Shown piece after piece: positions 45,452 through 56,772 of a stretch of 64,000 nt of DNA. Numbering within the stretch: the first letter of the stretch is position 1; each line of letters begins with the position of its first letter. The stretch is from Schizophyllum amplum (Eukaryota > Basidiomycota > Agaricomycetes > Agaricales > Schizophyllaceae), in NCBI GenBank assembly GCA_007026445.1, contig VDMD01000001.1, forward strand, positions 3,162,001 through 3,226,000, read 5' to 3'. The translations under genes and the position numbers were made by a program. The notes beneath the pieces were generated by a model. That model was not told the origin of the DNA. It worked only from the letters and a program-made list of their open reading frames with translations, and did not search any database.

Positions 45452-48400
45452 TCATTGTGCAGCACGATACTCCGGCACTGATAGCCCAGGGTGCGATATG
45501 TCGCAGTCCCCGAACGCGCATTCCCGCATGAGCGACGTCCACGGAGGATCAATGCTCTGCGCTTGCGTCGTCGATGTGAGCAAGCTGGCCGGGGCCGGGG
45601 CGCCCATGGGGTCCCCGAACGGCGCCTGCGACGGGTGGAACATCGTCATACGATGAGTCGTGTAGGGAGATGGCGGCTGTGAGTGTGCTGCGTCCATGCC
45701 AGGCAGCGCGTAGGGATGTGACGGCGGCGGCATGGTGTGGGAGAACGAGTGCTGTCGAGAATGCGGCGGCAGTTGCGTGTGCAGAGGAGGCAATGTATGG
45801 GCAGGCGAGTGGGGCTGGGTTCCTTGTGCATGCGTGTGGCTGAGAGTCTGCAGAGGTGGCACATATGGCCGGTCTCGCCATGCGTCAGGCAATGTTGGCG
45901 TCCCCCAGTCATGCACAGGGGAGTGCATGCGCAGCTGCTCGAGAGGTGGTTGTGAGGGGTACGAGGCCGACGGCCGCCTGCCTGAGGGCATGCTACTTGG
46001 ACCAGCGGCGAACGGGTTTTGCGAATTGGAGGGCGAGTACGTCGAGTTGGGCGAGTATGTGGGATTCAGAGCAGAGTTTCCAGACGAGAGACCCCGCACA
46101 TCGGACATCGCAGCAGATACGCCAGACGCGTACGCTTGCTGTCGAAATTCGTCCGACTTGCGCCGCTGAGCGCCATCATTGAAGCCCGCAGACGCCATAT
46201 CCGACCAGTCCGTCGAGATCTGCAGCGGGCGAGGCGCAGTCTCCAGCCCTGCCGACGAACTGCGCGACGAGCTGCTCTTCGACGCCCGATCTTGAGCCGC
46301 GGGGCTTTTCTTGCCCTTGCACGACAAGATCTTCGCCTGGCCGCCAAATATCGCGAGCTCGTCGTCGGCGTCTTGCTGCTTGTTGAACATGGTTGACAAG
46401 TCGCTCGATGTCCCTTTCCCTTTACTTTTGTCCTCACTGTCCACCGCGCGGCTCGCCTTCTCGCTCAGTTTGCGTAGAACGTTCTGCAAGCGACGATGAG
46501 TGCACCGTCGTCAGATTTAGTCGACCGACTTACCAAGGCTATCCGTGCACGTTGCGAGTGCGATGCGCTCCGCTCGAAGAGCTGGATAGCGAGCGTAAGG
46601 TCTCGCATCCCTGCAGCTGCCAGTTGCGTCGTCGGTGAGCGAGTTGCTACAGTCGCTACGATCACCTAAAAAGAATGGTCAGTATACGCGAGTTCTAGCG
46701 CAGCAAATACAGCTTACAGCAGCTGAGAAAACATGGCCCAACAAAAACCAGCACCGCACTGCGATCGATTCACAGCGCTCAAAGTGGTGTGCGGCGCCTT
46801 TGATAATGATAGACGCGCATCGCAATGCGGTCTGAAACGACAAGGCGAACGGGCTGGCGAGCGGATTGCTCGGATGGTCCAACAAGGCTTGCGCGAAGAA
46901 AGATCTGCCAAAACACATCAGCGACATGCGAACAGCAGCCGACACTGAAAAGCCACCCACCGGTGAAGATAGAGCATCGCTGCACACACGACATGTCAGA
47001 TCACAGTACGCCGTAAGAATATAGTCAGGAATACGCACTGACGGTACGGTGCTGACTTGCATAGAAGCCCATCAGGCTCAGCGCGCTGCTGTGGAACTCC
47101 GCCGGCCCCGCTTCCGCCAGCGTCACGTACGGGCGGAAGGAGGTAGGGAAGTCGATCCCTCGCACGCGTTTGTCAAGATCAAGGACGGCTGCGTAGGGCT
47201 GCGGCCGAGCGGACAGGGTGACGCCGATCACTGGCATGAAGACATCTCTTGCGTAGGTGTGCTTCATGCGCCAGACTGGTGGCCGCACAGAATGTCAGTC
47301 GGAGTGTATATAAGCAATAGCTGTGCGACGTACAACCACTTTCTGGCTCGCCTGCAGGGTTGAGTGTGGCCTCTTGGTCGAATGGGTACTCGCAGTCAAC
47401 GTATGAGAGGTGTATTGCAGGTGGGCGACCAAGGGCGAGGCACTGAAGACGTGTTCAGCTCCTCTACGACGACAGATGACTAGAAGACAGCGTACGTTCG
47501 ATACATCTGCGGCGAAGACCTCCCAGAAGAGATTTCGACGCTGCTGTATGACTTTACTATCCATATTCCATGGACTGCTGTCGCGATCTGGGATCGAGCG
47601 CTTTTGCGTCAGCGGTCACGTTATCATAAAAGCAGGCTGCAGGCTCACGAAGTCCCATCTATATAGCTGCAGTAAGTCAACCGATTGCATGAATGATATC
47701 AATGAACGTACGCTTTGCGCCAACTTGGAAGCCATGCTCATGATGGTCCACTGCAGTCGTTAGCGGCGCAAACGGAAAAAAAATACGTGAGCTTACGGCG
47801 CTCTCCCGAGAGTATTGCTTGTCCGCAAGGGCATGATATGTGGCCAAAAGACCGACACCGACAACCGTCCAGGTCTCCGGTGAGTCATACAGAGAGCGCA
47901 CGGCGAGCGCGGCACGACCGAGATGATAGTAGCGCTCCGCCTCAGCGCTATACGGTGCTGTATGCACATCAAGCAAGCATCCAACAGCCAGCAACAAAAA
48001 GCATGTAGCAAGGGCATGCGCCGTAGGCGTCTCAGAGGAATAGATCGCGGGCAAGAACGTGCCGAACAGATCGTCGCTCTTGATAGGCCGAAAGAAGAGT
48101 GCCGCGTGCTCGATGTACGACCGGCAGAGCCGGTTCGCGTGCGTGTTGTGGGGGAGGAAGCTCTGGATGATGGGCAGATAACGTACGCTGCTGTTATGGC
48201 GTGCGAAGGGGTGGCGGTTCGCCAGTTCGATCACTTCTTGGGGCAGGTCCTGCGGTCCGTCTGAGTCCGAGGGCACATCGTCGGAGGGACTGCCCGGATC
48301 GAGAAGGGCGCTGAGGTCTTCTCCGGCCTGTGAAGCGCGAGGGTGAGCTGGCATCAGTGGCAAGCGGGTGCGCGCGTACGAGCATAAGCGTCTGTGAGTA

Positions 48401-49111
48401 CGTGTGAGCAAAAGTTGAACTGGCAGAAAGCAGGTGTGGCGCACCTCTGAGCCCCCAGACCGGCCAAAGTACTTGACATCGCCTTCGTCATTCAATGTGA
48501 GGGTACCGAGCGTGTCTATGAGTGGATCCGCCGGTTCAGGCTCGTCTTCCTGCTTGATCTTCTGGAGAACCTCGCTCCCAAACTTGATCTTGAGGAGGTT
48601 GTCGTCGAGAAGGGGGTGACGATCTGTGGAGACCGAAGACTGGGTGATCGCCAGTCCGTCCTCCAGCTGTCGTATGCGATGGGACATCTCGGCTATTTTG
48701 GCGTGCAGTTTGTCTGTTCCCGCGAGGATGAATCGCGTCCCTTGGCCCGCAGACAATGTTCCTGCGCAAAGGAGGCATGAGCATTGGCTGTAGACGATGA
48801 ATCGGCTACGCACCTAATGGACATATACTCTCGCATCCTCTCCGCACGCACGACGCGCAGGGCACCTGTATACGCGTTAAGCGTCTCGTCCGGGCGATGG
48901 AAAACGGCTGGCCCGACCTTCTTGTCGCATAGGAGCTTCAGCCGGCGACACTCTGCACAAGACAGCTCCCCTATAGAGCTTCAGTCGCCGTGCACTTGTG
49001 AGCACCAAGACACGCACCGCGCAAGCGCTTCGTCTCAATATCGCGCTGCTCTTCCTCCGAGAGCTGCTTTCTCTTGCGTGCGGGGCTCGCCTTTGCATTG
49101 TCTGGGGGCAT
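45452..49111 (-). CDS. Zn2Cys6 transcription factor with fungal-specific middle domain
   Basis: Starts MPPDNAKASPARKRKQLSEE, a basic nuclear-type N-terminus. The binuclear zinc cluster is split by an intron and reads CAECRRLKLLCDKKVPCASC then VRRGCESICP, with spacing C-x2-C-x6-C-x5-C-x2-C-x8-C. It is followed by GTLSAGQGTRFILAGTDKLH and a coiled-coil dimerisation stretch (IAEMSHRIRQLEDGL). The fungal-trans domain contains LPIIQSFLPHNTHANRLCRS, YIEHAALFFRPIKSDDLFG and RAALAVRSLYDSPETWTVVG. The tail (about 300 residues) is low-complexity, rich in Ser, Pro, His and Gln, and probably an activation region. Basidiomycete proteins with the ECRRLKLKCD..GTLxxGQGTR arrangement form one common class, but the target genes cannot be inferred. 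It is tail-to-head with the transporter gene (229 bp apart), and no functional link is evident. Confidence 0.88.
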
Positions 49112-49558
49112 GCTGCTAGGGAGACGGAAGAAGGATAATCAGGACCACCAGGTCGCCCCGGGTATGCGCGTATGTTGATTGCCAGGAATCAAGACGTGAA
49201 TCTGAGCTCATGGCATAATAAGCAGCACCTTCTGTACGTGATCAGCTGCGCCAATCTTGAACAATGTGTTCATTCAGTCCGCCCCGGCGGCCTGCAGACG
49301 CCTAAGTACAGTCGGCAGCGCAACGGCAGTCTGACAAGGCACATTTGCCTCCGTCCAAAATCAAATCATCCCAAAATGGCACTCATTGTTCAACTTGGGG
49401 TCATTGGGGTAAACGAGCGCAGACGGCCATGGATGCAACTAGGTTCGGAGCAAGCCCCGCGCTCCGGCACGCGGCGTGCCGCGTCCTTCGCAGAAGGGGC
49501 TTGGGACAAAGTCCTAATCGGGAGGTACTCATATGAGTTTATTTTTCACTAGATAATA
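49112..49558. other. Intergenic, 447 bp, start of the gene-poor block
   Basis: Promoter of the Zn2Cys6 factor. Beyond it the DNA becomes AT-richer and made up mostly of transposon sequence. No gene was recognised. Confidence 0.4.
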
Positions 49559-49990
49559 GACCGTATTTGCACCAGGTTATATTGACTTTCGCATCTGAAT
49601 TTTGGCCCCACTTCCAATGAAGTGCCCAATACATATGAAGAAGAGCAAACAAAAAACTGAGACAGCAAAATAATAATTCGATCCGAACATGAGCTCAGGG
49701 CACCCTTCAACGACCTCTATCAGGCCATCGGTGAGGTTTACGGACAGCGGCCTTTGGCCACGACGATGCGTGTACAGGTCCCCATCATCTGGGCACGATC
49801 CGGGCAGTCGAGCGCTGCTCACAGCACGCAAGAAGTCCGCGGAAGCGGGTACCGTCGTTTTGAATATATTGGAGGCCGCGCGGTCTGTATTCTCGGCTCT
49901 TCAAAAATCATCAACGGGCCGAATTTCCAGTACATCTGAGCGCCGCGTAAGTGCAATACAAACCCAATATAACCTGGTGCAAATACGGTC
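49559..49990 (+). mobile_element. TA-flanked MITE, 432 bp (copy 2)
   Basis: Bounded by TA (49557-49558 and 49991-49992), with TIRs GACCGTATTTGCACCAGG / CCTGGTGCAAATACGGTC. It has the same length as copy 1 (26978-27409), lies in the opposite orientation, and no difference was seen by eye. It encodes no transposase and must be moved by one encoded elsewhere. Confidence 0.88.
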
Positions 49991-50392
49991 TAATGGTAAA
50001 AGCATGGTGTGTAGTGAAAAGCATGCATGGAAAGCATGTCCGGAGCATTATTTGAGCCTGAAAGCGCATCTGTAGCATTTTTCTCATAGCAAAAGTGAAA
50101 AATTATCAGGCTGCAGTAATCTTGTACACTGTCAAAGCAAAATATGTGTTTCCAGAAGCATTTTTCGAGTAGTTGCTGTACACTGCAGCAACCTGAGAGC
50201 GTACTGGACCACTGATGTTACATTGGCGTTGAATATATAAGGATAACCGAGGCTATCTCAGCGCCTCAGTATCTTAATCTTCATATATCTGCCCGGGGGT
50301 GCTGAGATTCCCATTTCCGGAGGGTTCGAGCTATTACGGCAATTGCCGAATCTCGCGTCGTCCTGACTTGCGTCTTTATCACCCTCACTATC
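49991..50392. other. Gene-free stretch, about 400 bp
   Basis: AT-rich sequence between two mobile elements; no gene or repeat recognised. Confidence 0.35.
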
Positions 50393-51769
50393 ACACAGGG
50401 GGCAAGCTCCACGGCAGTTGAAGTCAACTGCGTTACACTCACTTGAAAACTCACGTATCAGAACGTCGAGGCAAACGCGTGGCTGCGATTATTGCGCGAG
50501 ATTGGGCGGAGGCTGGCCGGAAGCCGGGCAATCAGCCCGTTATCTCGATCAATACTGTTTGTTTGCTTGTATTTGGCTTTCTTGGCTGCACCGATGATCT
50601 TACACCTAGCAACATGTCTTGAAGTCCATTAATTTGTATGCTTGAGAGGACTGGACGGGTAACCATACAGCCTGGCGTTCGAATAAGTTCGATGTTGCTC
50701 GCCGGATGTGGCCCTTATTGTGCGTCTTTCGGACCGACCACGGCGCGCCACAGCTGTCACAGCCATCACACTTAGACGTGAGGAAGTATCGACTCCGAGA
50801 TGGTCACGATGTGCCCTCGGCCTGTTGGCTATGTCCAACTCATACAGCTCTCATTATGTTATCACAAGAGGACACAAGGGCAATGGTTTACAGACAATGA
50901 TTGTACATGGTAAATTCTTACGAGCTCAAAGACTATGAGAGCAGGAATTGTACTAGAAATCCGGCCCTTCGGTCGCCCCTCGGCCAGCCTCCGGCCAATC
51001 TTGCGCCATATCGCAACCACGTGTTTGCCTCGACGTTCTGATACGTGAGTTTTCAAGTGAGTGTAACGCAGTTGACTTCAACTGCCACTACAAGAGAGAT
51101 ACAATAATCTCTGGTCTTTACTGCATGCTTATTGTGATAAAATCATATAAAGACTTAGAACAAAGCCAATAAGGTTATTGAGTGGCATAAAGGATCCTCA
51201 GCCAATCAGGACTGCCAGAGTTCTTTATACATCTCAATAACCTATATGCCCTTATTATGGAGTCCTAGGGAATGGCAGGGGTTGGGGCAACCCCGCAGGG
51301 TTGCGCACCCCACCCCGCTGGGGTCAGGGTGCGGGTTGCTGTTGCCCAACCCCCCGACACCCCGGAAAAACCCCAGACTCAGATGTGGGTGCGGAGACGT
51401 ACGTTATACAAGATTTATTTGTAACTTAAGTGCTGTTACTTAGCAATCTGGATATTGTTAACCTGTATGTTATCTTGAAGGTGCTATATCTGCATTTTAA
51501 ATATACAATAGAGGATCTAAATCATGAGAAATGAATAAAAACCCTGGGGTTGACCCCAACCCCTGCCAACCCTGCGGAAACCCTGACCCCACACCAGGGG
51601 TTGAAACCCTCCGGGGTCAGGGTGGGGGTCAGCACGGCGACACCCGGGGTTACACCCCTGCCACTGCCTATTATGGACTTAGACATGATAAGCTCTCGAT
51701 AATCATGCAGTAATCTCTGAAGATCATTGAATATCTCTTGTAGTGTGCCGTGGAGCTTGCCCCCTGTGT
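50393..51769. mobile_element. Foldback-type element with G-rich arms, interrupted by a nested element
   Basis: The left end ACACAGGGGGCAAGCTCCAC (50393-50412) recurs inverted at the right end (51750-51769). Just inside the nested insertion, CACTACAAGAGAGATA and ACTGCATG of the left arm are matched inverted at about 51,705-51,746. Deeper in, GGCAGGGGTTGGGG (left, about 51,273) is matched by CCCCAACCCCTGCC (right, about 51,557), and TATTATGG by an inverted neighbour. So the arms pair over several hundred bases, as in foldback transposons. No protein is encoded. Confidence 0.65.
50413..51086. mobile_element. Nested long-TIR element, 674 bp
   Basis: Begins GGCAGTTGAAGTCAACTGCG and ends with its reverse complement. 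The inverted repeats continue for about 110 bp with few mismatches; TCAGAACGTCGAGGCAAAC, for example, is present in both arms. It interrupts the left arm of the surrounding foldback element: the uninterrupted version of the junction can be read in the right arm at about 51,735-51,755. The target duplication is unclear (at most 2-3 bp). Internal open frames are short and unrecognised. Confidence 0.7.
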
Positions 51770-53119
51770 CAATGTCTACACACCACCAGCTACTGTCGTG
51801 CACCCTCTCGCTTTATTCCGTAGAATTTTCAGGACCGTAAGGCTCACAAAGGCCAAGAAACGAGCTGAGGACTCAGGGTCGCGCTAAGTCACGTGTGGTG
51901 CCGGAGCCGTAAGCGGCAAAGCCCGAGCAGCCCTCGGCGCTCAACTGTATCCTGCATGGATGTTGTCCCAAGTGCATCCACACACGACTATAATGCTCCT
52001 GATATATGTTTCTGCAATTTCACTGCTATCTTATGCCAATCGCGCCGATAGATTCTCGCAAGTGGCCTTCCATATCCTGCAACTGCAGCAATCAATGCTT
52101 CACGCGATTTGCTTTCCACGTTTTGCGCATGGTATTTTTTAGTGAAAAATAACGTCATATACTCACGTTCGCCCTGCTGCCGTCGTAATCCTCGACGCCT
52201 GTGCCCGCAAAAATATAAGTATAGCACTATGAAGTGACTGCTATCTGCCCATAAATCTCTTTTGACGCACCGGTTCATCGTTGAATTGCGAGAGGCTGGC
52301 TAAAAGAGATCACATGCTCCCACAATCCGGGACCTATTGCTCATCCTCAAGACCGTGTGAAGACACAGTTTTCGGGCAGTGCATGATAGAGCTCTATTGA
52401 ATGATATATTTCAGCTTTTAAACGAAATCAGACCCGTACGCGGTACATAGGTTGAGGTTCTTCGCAAGACCGAGAGCGCTGTGACAGGCCTGTGACATGT
52501 TGTCACCGGTCCCAGCACACGCCCACAACACCTTGTCGACGGTCCTGCATCCGAGCGCAGCGGTTGGGAAATTCCAGCAAAGGCATATGGTTTCTTATAA
52601 GGTGACTTGACGCGTCTGCTATCAAAATACATCAGAATTATATCCCCAAAATATTCGATTTACCGGCCAATTTCTCCCATCCGGCGAGAGACGAGTCCAT
52701 ACACGTCGTTCGAGTACATGAGGCGCTCTGTAAAGCTCATAGATCGAGAGCTTGGACCTTTAGGTATTTTATGGCGTTGCTGTTTGGTAATTCCGGACCT
52801 CAAGCACACTTTAGCCACACAAGGAAGCCAAAAGTGAAAAAATCACATTGTCTCCACTTCTCGCCTGTATTGCATATGTACTAGAGTACCTGAGGCTGAT
52901 AGAAGTGGACAGCTGCTTAGATGTGCATCTCAAAAAGCCATATGCCGAGTTTGGCGGCGAGCGGCGCCTTCGACCGATGTCCATGGCGGTCAGAGCAAAG
53001 TGTCTGTTTCGTGAACTTTGTCACAAGCCCCTCCACTCGCAAGCTCGCGGAGGCTTTTTTAATAGTCCAAAAAAGGAAGGTATACTCGCGTGCGCGCGCG
53101 TGGAGGGGCTTGATCCGAA
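51770..53119. other. 1.35-kb gene-free stretch
   Basis: Mixed AT-rich and GC-rich sequence between elements. Short open frames on both strands show no domain. Probably old transposon debris, but no ends could be defined. Confidence 0.35.
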
Positions 53120-54563
53120 CCTACACGGCCGCGTAGTCGCAGGGTGATTTTCAGCTGGGGTCAGATAGTAAGAATCCAGATGTTGACATTACCCAAAAAT
53201 CCACTCGCGCACGCCTGATTTTCAGGTATCTCCTACGCCAGCTGGATTTCAGGTTTGCATGCACATGCTGCAGCGTTTCAGCGCTTTCGGCGTCTGCCGT
53301 CGTCCAAATCTGGCGCTTCACGACGCCACCCCAGCGCCACCAACCTTGAGACCAAACACGGCCAACAGTGATCGCTGAGTCAGCAGGGCACTGGCGTGAA
53401 ACGACAAGTCCCGCCGTCTTCTGCCCTTGACGACCATGTCCCTCCTGTGCGCGGCGGTGCGCCTCCCAGGCGCCTCCCACCGTCCGCCGCTCTCGTCGCG
53501 ATTGCTGCCATTTTTTTGACTCCCTCATCACCGTGATTGCCCGAGCCTCGTTGCTTGAACGACGGCCGAAGGCACATTTGCGCTGGCGTCTGTCCAGTTT
53601 GCGACCGCGCATGCACAGAGGATCCTGCCCTTGCTGGGACCGAAGATCAAGACACCTTTGGATTGGTCGATACCGAGCTTGACGAGAAGTTCCAGCGAGA
53701 TCAGCGGGGTCCCGACGTTGCTTGGCCCGCCCGATACCTTTGGCAGTGGCACATTGGCCAGTATTGCCTGTCGTTTCCCGCCATTGGCGCTTTTATACAA
53801 GTCCACCAAGTGCATGCTGCACTGTTGTCTCACGGCTTCTCAGCCTTGTAGCGGCGTCACCGTTACTCGACATTCGCGACACTCAGCGAGGACTGCCTCA
53901 GCACACCCGTTGGCAGGTTATTGCCTTTATTTTGATATGTGTCTGCAGTGATATATGGCCTGCCGGTGAGTGCTATTCATGAGTAACGGATTTCGCTGAT
54001 TTCTGTCAGCAGTTACTTGCGCATGCCCCACCAAGGATCGCGGGGTGACGGACTTCCGCTATGTGGCCCGATTGTTCTCATTTAGTGTCCTCCTGACGAT
54101 ACCGACAGTGTCATTTTCTCTTTTCGATATCATGCGTGCAACCCTGACCCGCACCAACGTGCACCGAGGACGGAGAGCAGCGGTTGGATGTTTTCGCGTC
54201 GGCGAACGTCTTCGGAGAAGGGCCCGCTATCCTGTAGTACGTAGTATCGAGGTCTGGCGCATGTAGTATAGACAATATATGTGTGCACACCCATTACCCA
54301 GCTGTGTGCAGCCGTGCAAGCCAGAGAACAGAACAGCAGCGAATGCAGCGCGGCGGCGAACGCGCGCCACATCCGGAGCAGCACGAGGCCAGCACGTGAC
54401 TTTCTGCACCTGAAATTCACCCGTTCATCGGCTGGAAATCAGGTCGTTGGAACCAGCTGGATATCCGACTATTTGAATCGTATGGATTTTAGACTTCCAC
54501 GGTCGTTGTGCAGGTGTTGTCGATTCACCTGAAAATCAGGTGTGGACTGCGCGGCCGTGTAGG
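53120..54563. mobile_element. Putative TIR element, about 1.44 kb, with subterminal repeats
   Basis: CCTACACGGCCGCGTAGTC at the left end is matched inverted at the right end (54545-54563, one mismatch). A palindromic motif of the type CCTGATTTTCAGGT recurs near both ends (about 53,147, 53,213, 53,242, 54,408, 54,430 and 54,528) in varied forms, as transposase-binding repeats do in hAT- or CACTA-like elements. A minus-strand open frame (53,833-53,528, 101 codons) is not recognised. No target duplication could be confirmed. Confidence 0.5.
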
Positions 54564-55116
54564 ATGCAACATGGGCGCATATGATGTTCATTCACCCGTG
54601 CAGCACGGTAAACGTAGCTAACTAGCTTGTGATACTGGTGGGGGTTGTCCAAGCTAACTAGCTATGCGATCGCGTCCGCGCGCAGTCCCAGCCTGCAACC
54701 CCGGTCCCAGCGTGCTCTCGCGGGCTTGGGGCGACGCGCAAATTGTACCCTCCTGTATACCAGTGTCCTCGCCTCTGTCCTAGGGTCCCGGCTGAGTCCT
54801 GGGTGCGTGATTCGACAGAGAAAGATGGAAGGATGCATGTTGTTGAGTCCCAGCATCCCGGCGCTTGGCCCCGGCGTCCCGGTGTCCCAGCCTGCGGCGT
54901 GACAATGACGTCGCAAGTCGAACATGCAGGCACGTGACCGCCGCGCGTCTTGTCCACGTCCGCGTCGGGACTCGGCAACGACGCGCCCAACGACGAGCTC
55001 ACGCCAATGCCCTCACTGGGAAACGAGCATGTATATAGTAGACAATGCACTCGCTGTCATTGAGAGGGAATCAACAACCCAGTAGTAGTACAGAATAGCG
55101 GATCATGTTCAGCTTG
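54564..55116. other. Gene-free stretch, 553 bp, upstream of the retrotransposon
   Basis: Contains AGCTAACTAGCT twice (54617-54628 and 54651-54662) and a region with recurring TCCCAGC/CCCGG strings. No gene was seen. Confidence 0.4.
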
Positions 55117-55411
55117 TGTGAGGGTCAGGGTCCTCGGACCTACGGCCTTTTACTTATATTCCCACGGACACTTTACTTATATCTCATGGACACTCGTATT
55201 TATGTTCTCGTGTTGTATCGAGGGCGCAGCGCGCTCGCGCGACTCGCTGCCCTCGTCACGCATTGTGCTTGTATGGCCTTGTTTACCATATCCCTGTAAC
55301 TGCACCCGGTACCTACATAACGGACGGGCTCGGACTACGTACCTTGTCGAATCAACGCCAGTGACTCGCCCCCGAAATCCTCGCTCTCGCTCTTCGAACT
55401 TGACCATCACA
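55117..55411 (+). repeat. 5' LTR (295 bp)
   Basis: Starts TGTGAGGGTC and ends GACCATCACA; no difference from 61110-61404 seen by eye. Contains a GC-rich hairpin with CGAGGGC at 55219-55225 paired to GCCCTCG at 55249-55255, extendable with a bulge. Confidence 0.96.
55313..55346 (+). promoter_or_regulatory. Predicted LTR promoter: TATA-like box and transcript start
   Basis: The string CTACATAACG (55313-55322) lies about 30 bp upstream of G55346. That base is the predicted first base of the transcript because GTCGAATCAA (55346-55355) is the part complementary to the primer-binding site. The start is an inference from the self-priming model. Confidence 0.5.
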
Positions 55412-55413
55412 GT

Positions 55414-55423
55414 TTGATTCGAC
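55414..55423 (+). other. Self-complementary primer-binding site
   Basis: TTGATTCGAC, two bases after the 5' LTR, is the exact reverse complement of GTCGAATCAA at 55346-55355 within the same LTR. No TGG-type tRNA primer site is found at this position. This is the arrangement of the Tf1/sushi group, in which the 5' end of the RNA folds back to prime reverse transcription. Confidence 0.78.
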
Positions 55424-55560
55424 CACCAACATCAACACGCCGAGCTCAACGTGTTGACTAGCCGCATCCGGTAACGTCTTGTTCTCGTCATCGCTCGCGA
55501 CCTCGAAACCCCTTTGAAAATTTCTCTCGCCGCCTTTGGGCACTTTTATACTTACCCCTC

Positions 55561-56772
55561 ATGTTCTCCGAGGATTCCAGCGCCTTCGGCAACGACCAGT
55601 GGAACGACGCGCCGTCCAACGCCAACAACGGTGCCGACATTGATCCCAACATGGAAACCGAGCACCCATCAAACTCAACAACGCCGACGCAGGCGACGGC
55701 GACCCCGGCCCAGCCCCCGGCACCTACCCCCGGTCCCTCCTGGGCCGACTACCACGCCGCCATTACCGCCCTCGCCAACCTGCAGCAGCAGCAAGTCGCG
55801 ATCGGGCAAGCCCTGCACTCCCTCGGCGAGAAGATCGAGACTCTCTCGGCCCCTCCACCATCGAAGCCGCCGCCTCCTCCCCAGCCCATCAATGATCCCA
55901 ACACTCCCCGCGGCGCCCCGCGCTTCAAGGAACCCCGCGTCTTCGACGGCAAGGCCGGCAGCGTCGAGCCGTTCCTCAACGAGATCCGCGGAGCTACCCA
56001 CCTTCAACGCGCCACGCTCCCCACCGACCGTGACAAGTCCATCTACCTCAGCATGTACCTCGGCAACGGCACGCCGAAGATGTGGTTCAGCAACATCGAG
56101 AAGGACGAAGACTATCAACTGGACGACTACCATGGTCTCATCCGTCGGTTCCGCGCCCGCTTCGACGAGTCGGATCTGCAACGCGCCATGATGGACAAGA
56201 TCAAGGCCCTCCACCAGACCGGCTCCGCCGCCAACTACATCTCCAACTTCATCGACCTCGCCCAACACGTCGACTACTCCGAGACCACCAAGCGCGACAC
56301 CCTCTACGAACACTTCAAGCCCGAGCTCAAGGACCTCCTTGTCTCCATCCGTGGCCTCAAGCAACTTCCGTTCGACGAGTACTGCCAGGAGGTCATCGCC
56401 GCCGACAACGACCTTCACCGTCGTAAACGCGAGCGGCAGGAGGAACGTCAGAACTCGAACAAACCCGCTAAGTCCTCATCTTCGTCTTCGTCATCTGCCC
56501 CTCGCACCCAAACCGTCCCTGTTCCTGCATCTCGTCCTTCTCCCGCCGTCGTGCTCCCCGCCGGCGAACCCATGGAGATTGACGCTACCAAAACGGGCTC
56601 AAGGCCTCGTGCTCCCCTTACCCAGGACGAGAAAGACCGCCGTCGTCGTGATGGTCTTTGCTCGTACTGCGGTCAAGGCAAACACTTCGCGCGTGACTGC
56701 CCTAACATGTCTGCCGACGCCAAGAAGCGCTTCCAGGCGAAGACCTCTACGTCTTCGTCGGGAAAAGCGTAA
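55561..56772 (+). CDS. gag: Gag (capsid/nucleocapsid) of the chromovirus
   Basis: 403 residues from ATG 55561. The N-terminus is acidic and Asn/Thr/Pro-rich. The central part FKEPRVFDGKAGSVEPFLNE and YLSMYLGNGTPKMWF, then ALHQTGSAANYISNFIDLAQ, matches the retrotransposon gag domain found in Ty3/gypsy elements. Near residue 365 a CCHC zinc knuckle reads CSYCGQGKHFARDCPN and is preceded by a basic linker. Gag forms the virus-like particle and the knuckle binds the element RNA. The frame stops at TAA 56770-56772, six bases after a slippery GGGAAAA, and pol is open in the -1 frame across the stop. Confidence 0.94.
   Translation: MFSEDSSAFGNDQWNDAPSNANNGADIDPNMETEHPSNSTTPTQATATPAQPPAPTPGPSWADYHAAITALANLQQQQVAIGQALHSLGEKIETLSAPPPSKPPPPPQPINDPNTPRGAPRFKEPRVFDGKAGSVEPFLNEIRGATHLQRATLPTDRDKSIYLSMYLGNGTPKMWFSNIEKDEDYQLDDYHGLIRRFRARFDESDLQRAMMDKIKALHQTGSAANYISNFIDLAQHVDYSETTKRDTLYEHFKPELKDLLVSIRGLKQLPFDEYCQEVIAADNDLHRRKRERQEERQNSNKPAKSSSSSSSSAPRTQTVPVPASRPSPAVVLPAGEPMEIDATKTGSRPRAPLTQDEKDRRRRDGLCSYCGQGKHFARDCPNMSADAKKRFQAKTSTSSSGKA

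Noticed and set aside
51280..51660. Possible interstitial telomere repeats in the CCCTGACC/GGGGTT blocks
   Set aside because: The unit is not TTAGGG/CCCTAA and the blocks are arranged as inverted arms, so they belong to the foldback element.
55412..55430. tRNA-type primer-binding site (TGG...)
   Set aside because: No TGG-start site adjacent to the LTR; the self-complementary site explains the position better.
55675..56418. 247-codon minus-strand frame across gag
   Set aside because: Antisense shadow of gag, a result of GC-rich codon use; Val/Leu/Gly-biased composition.
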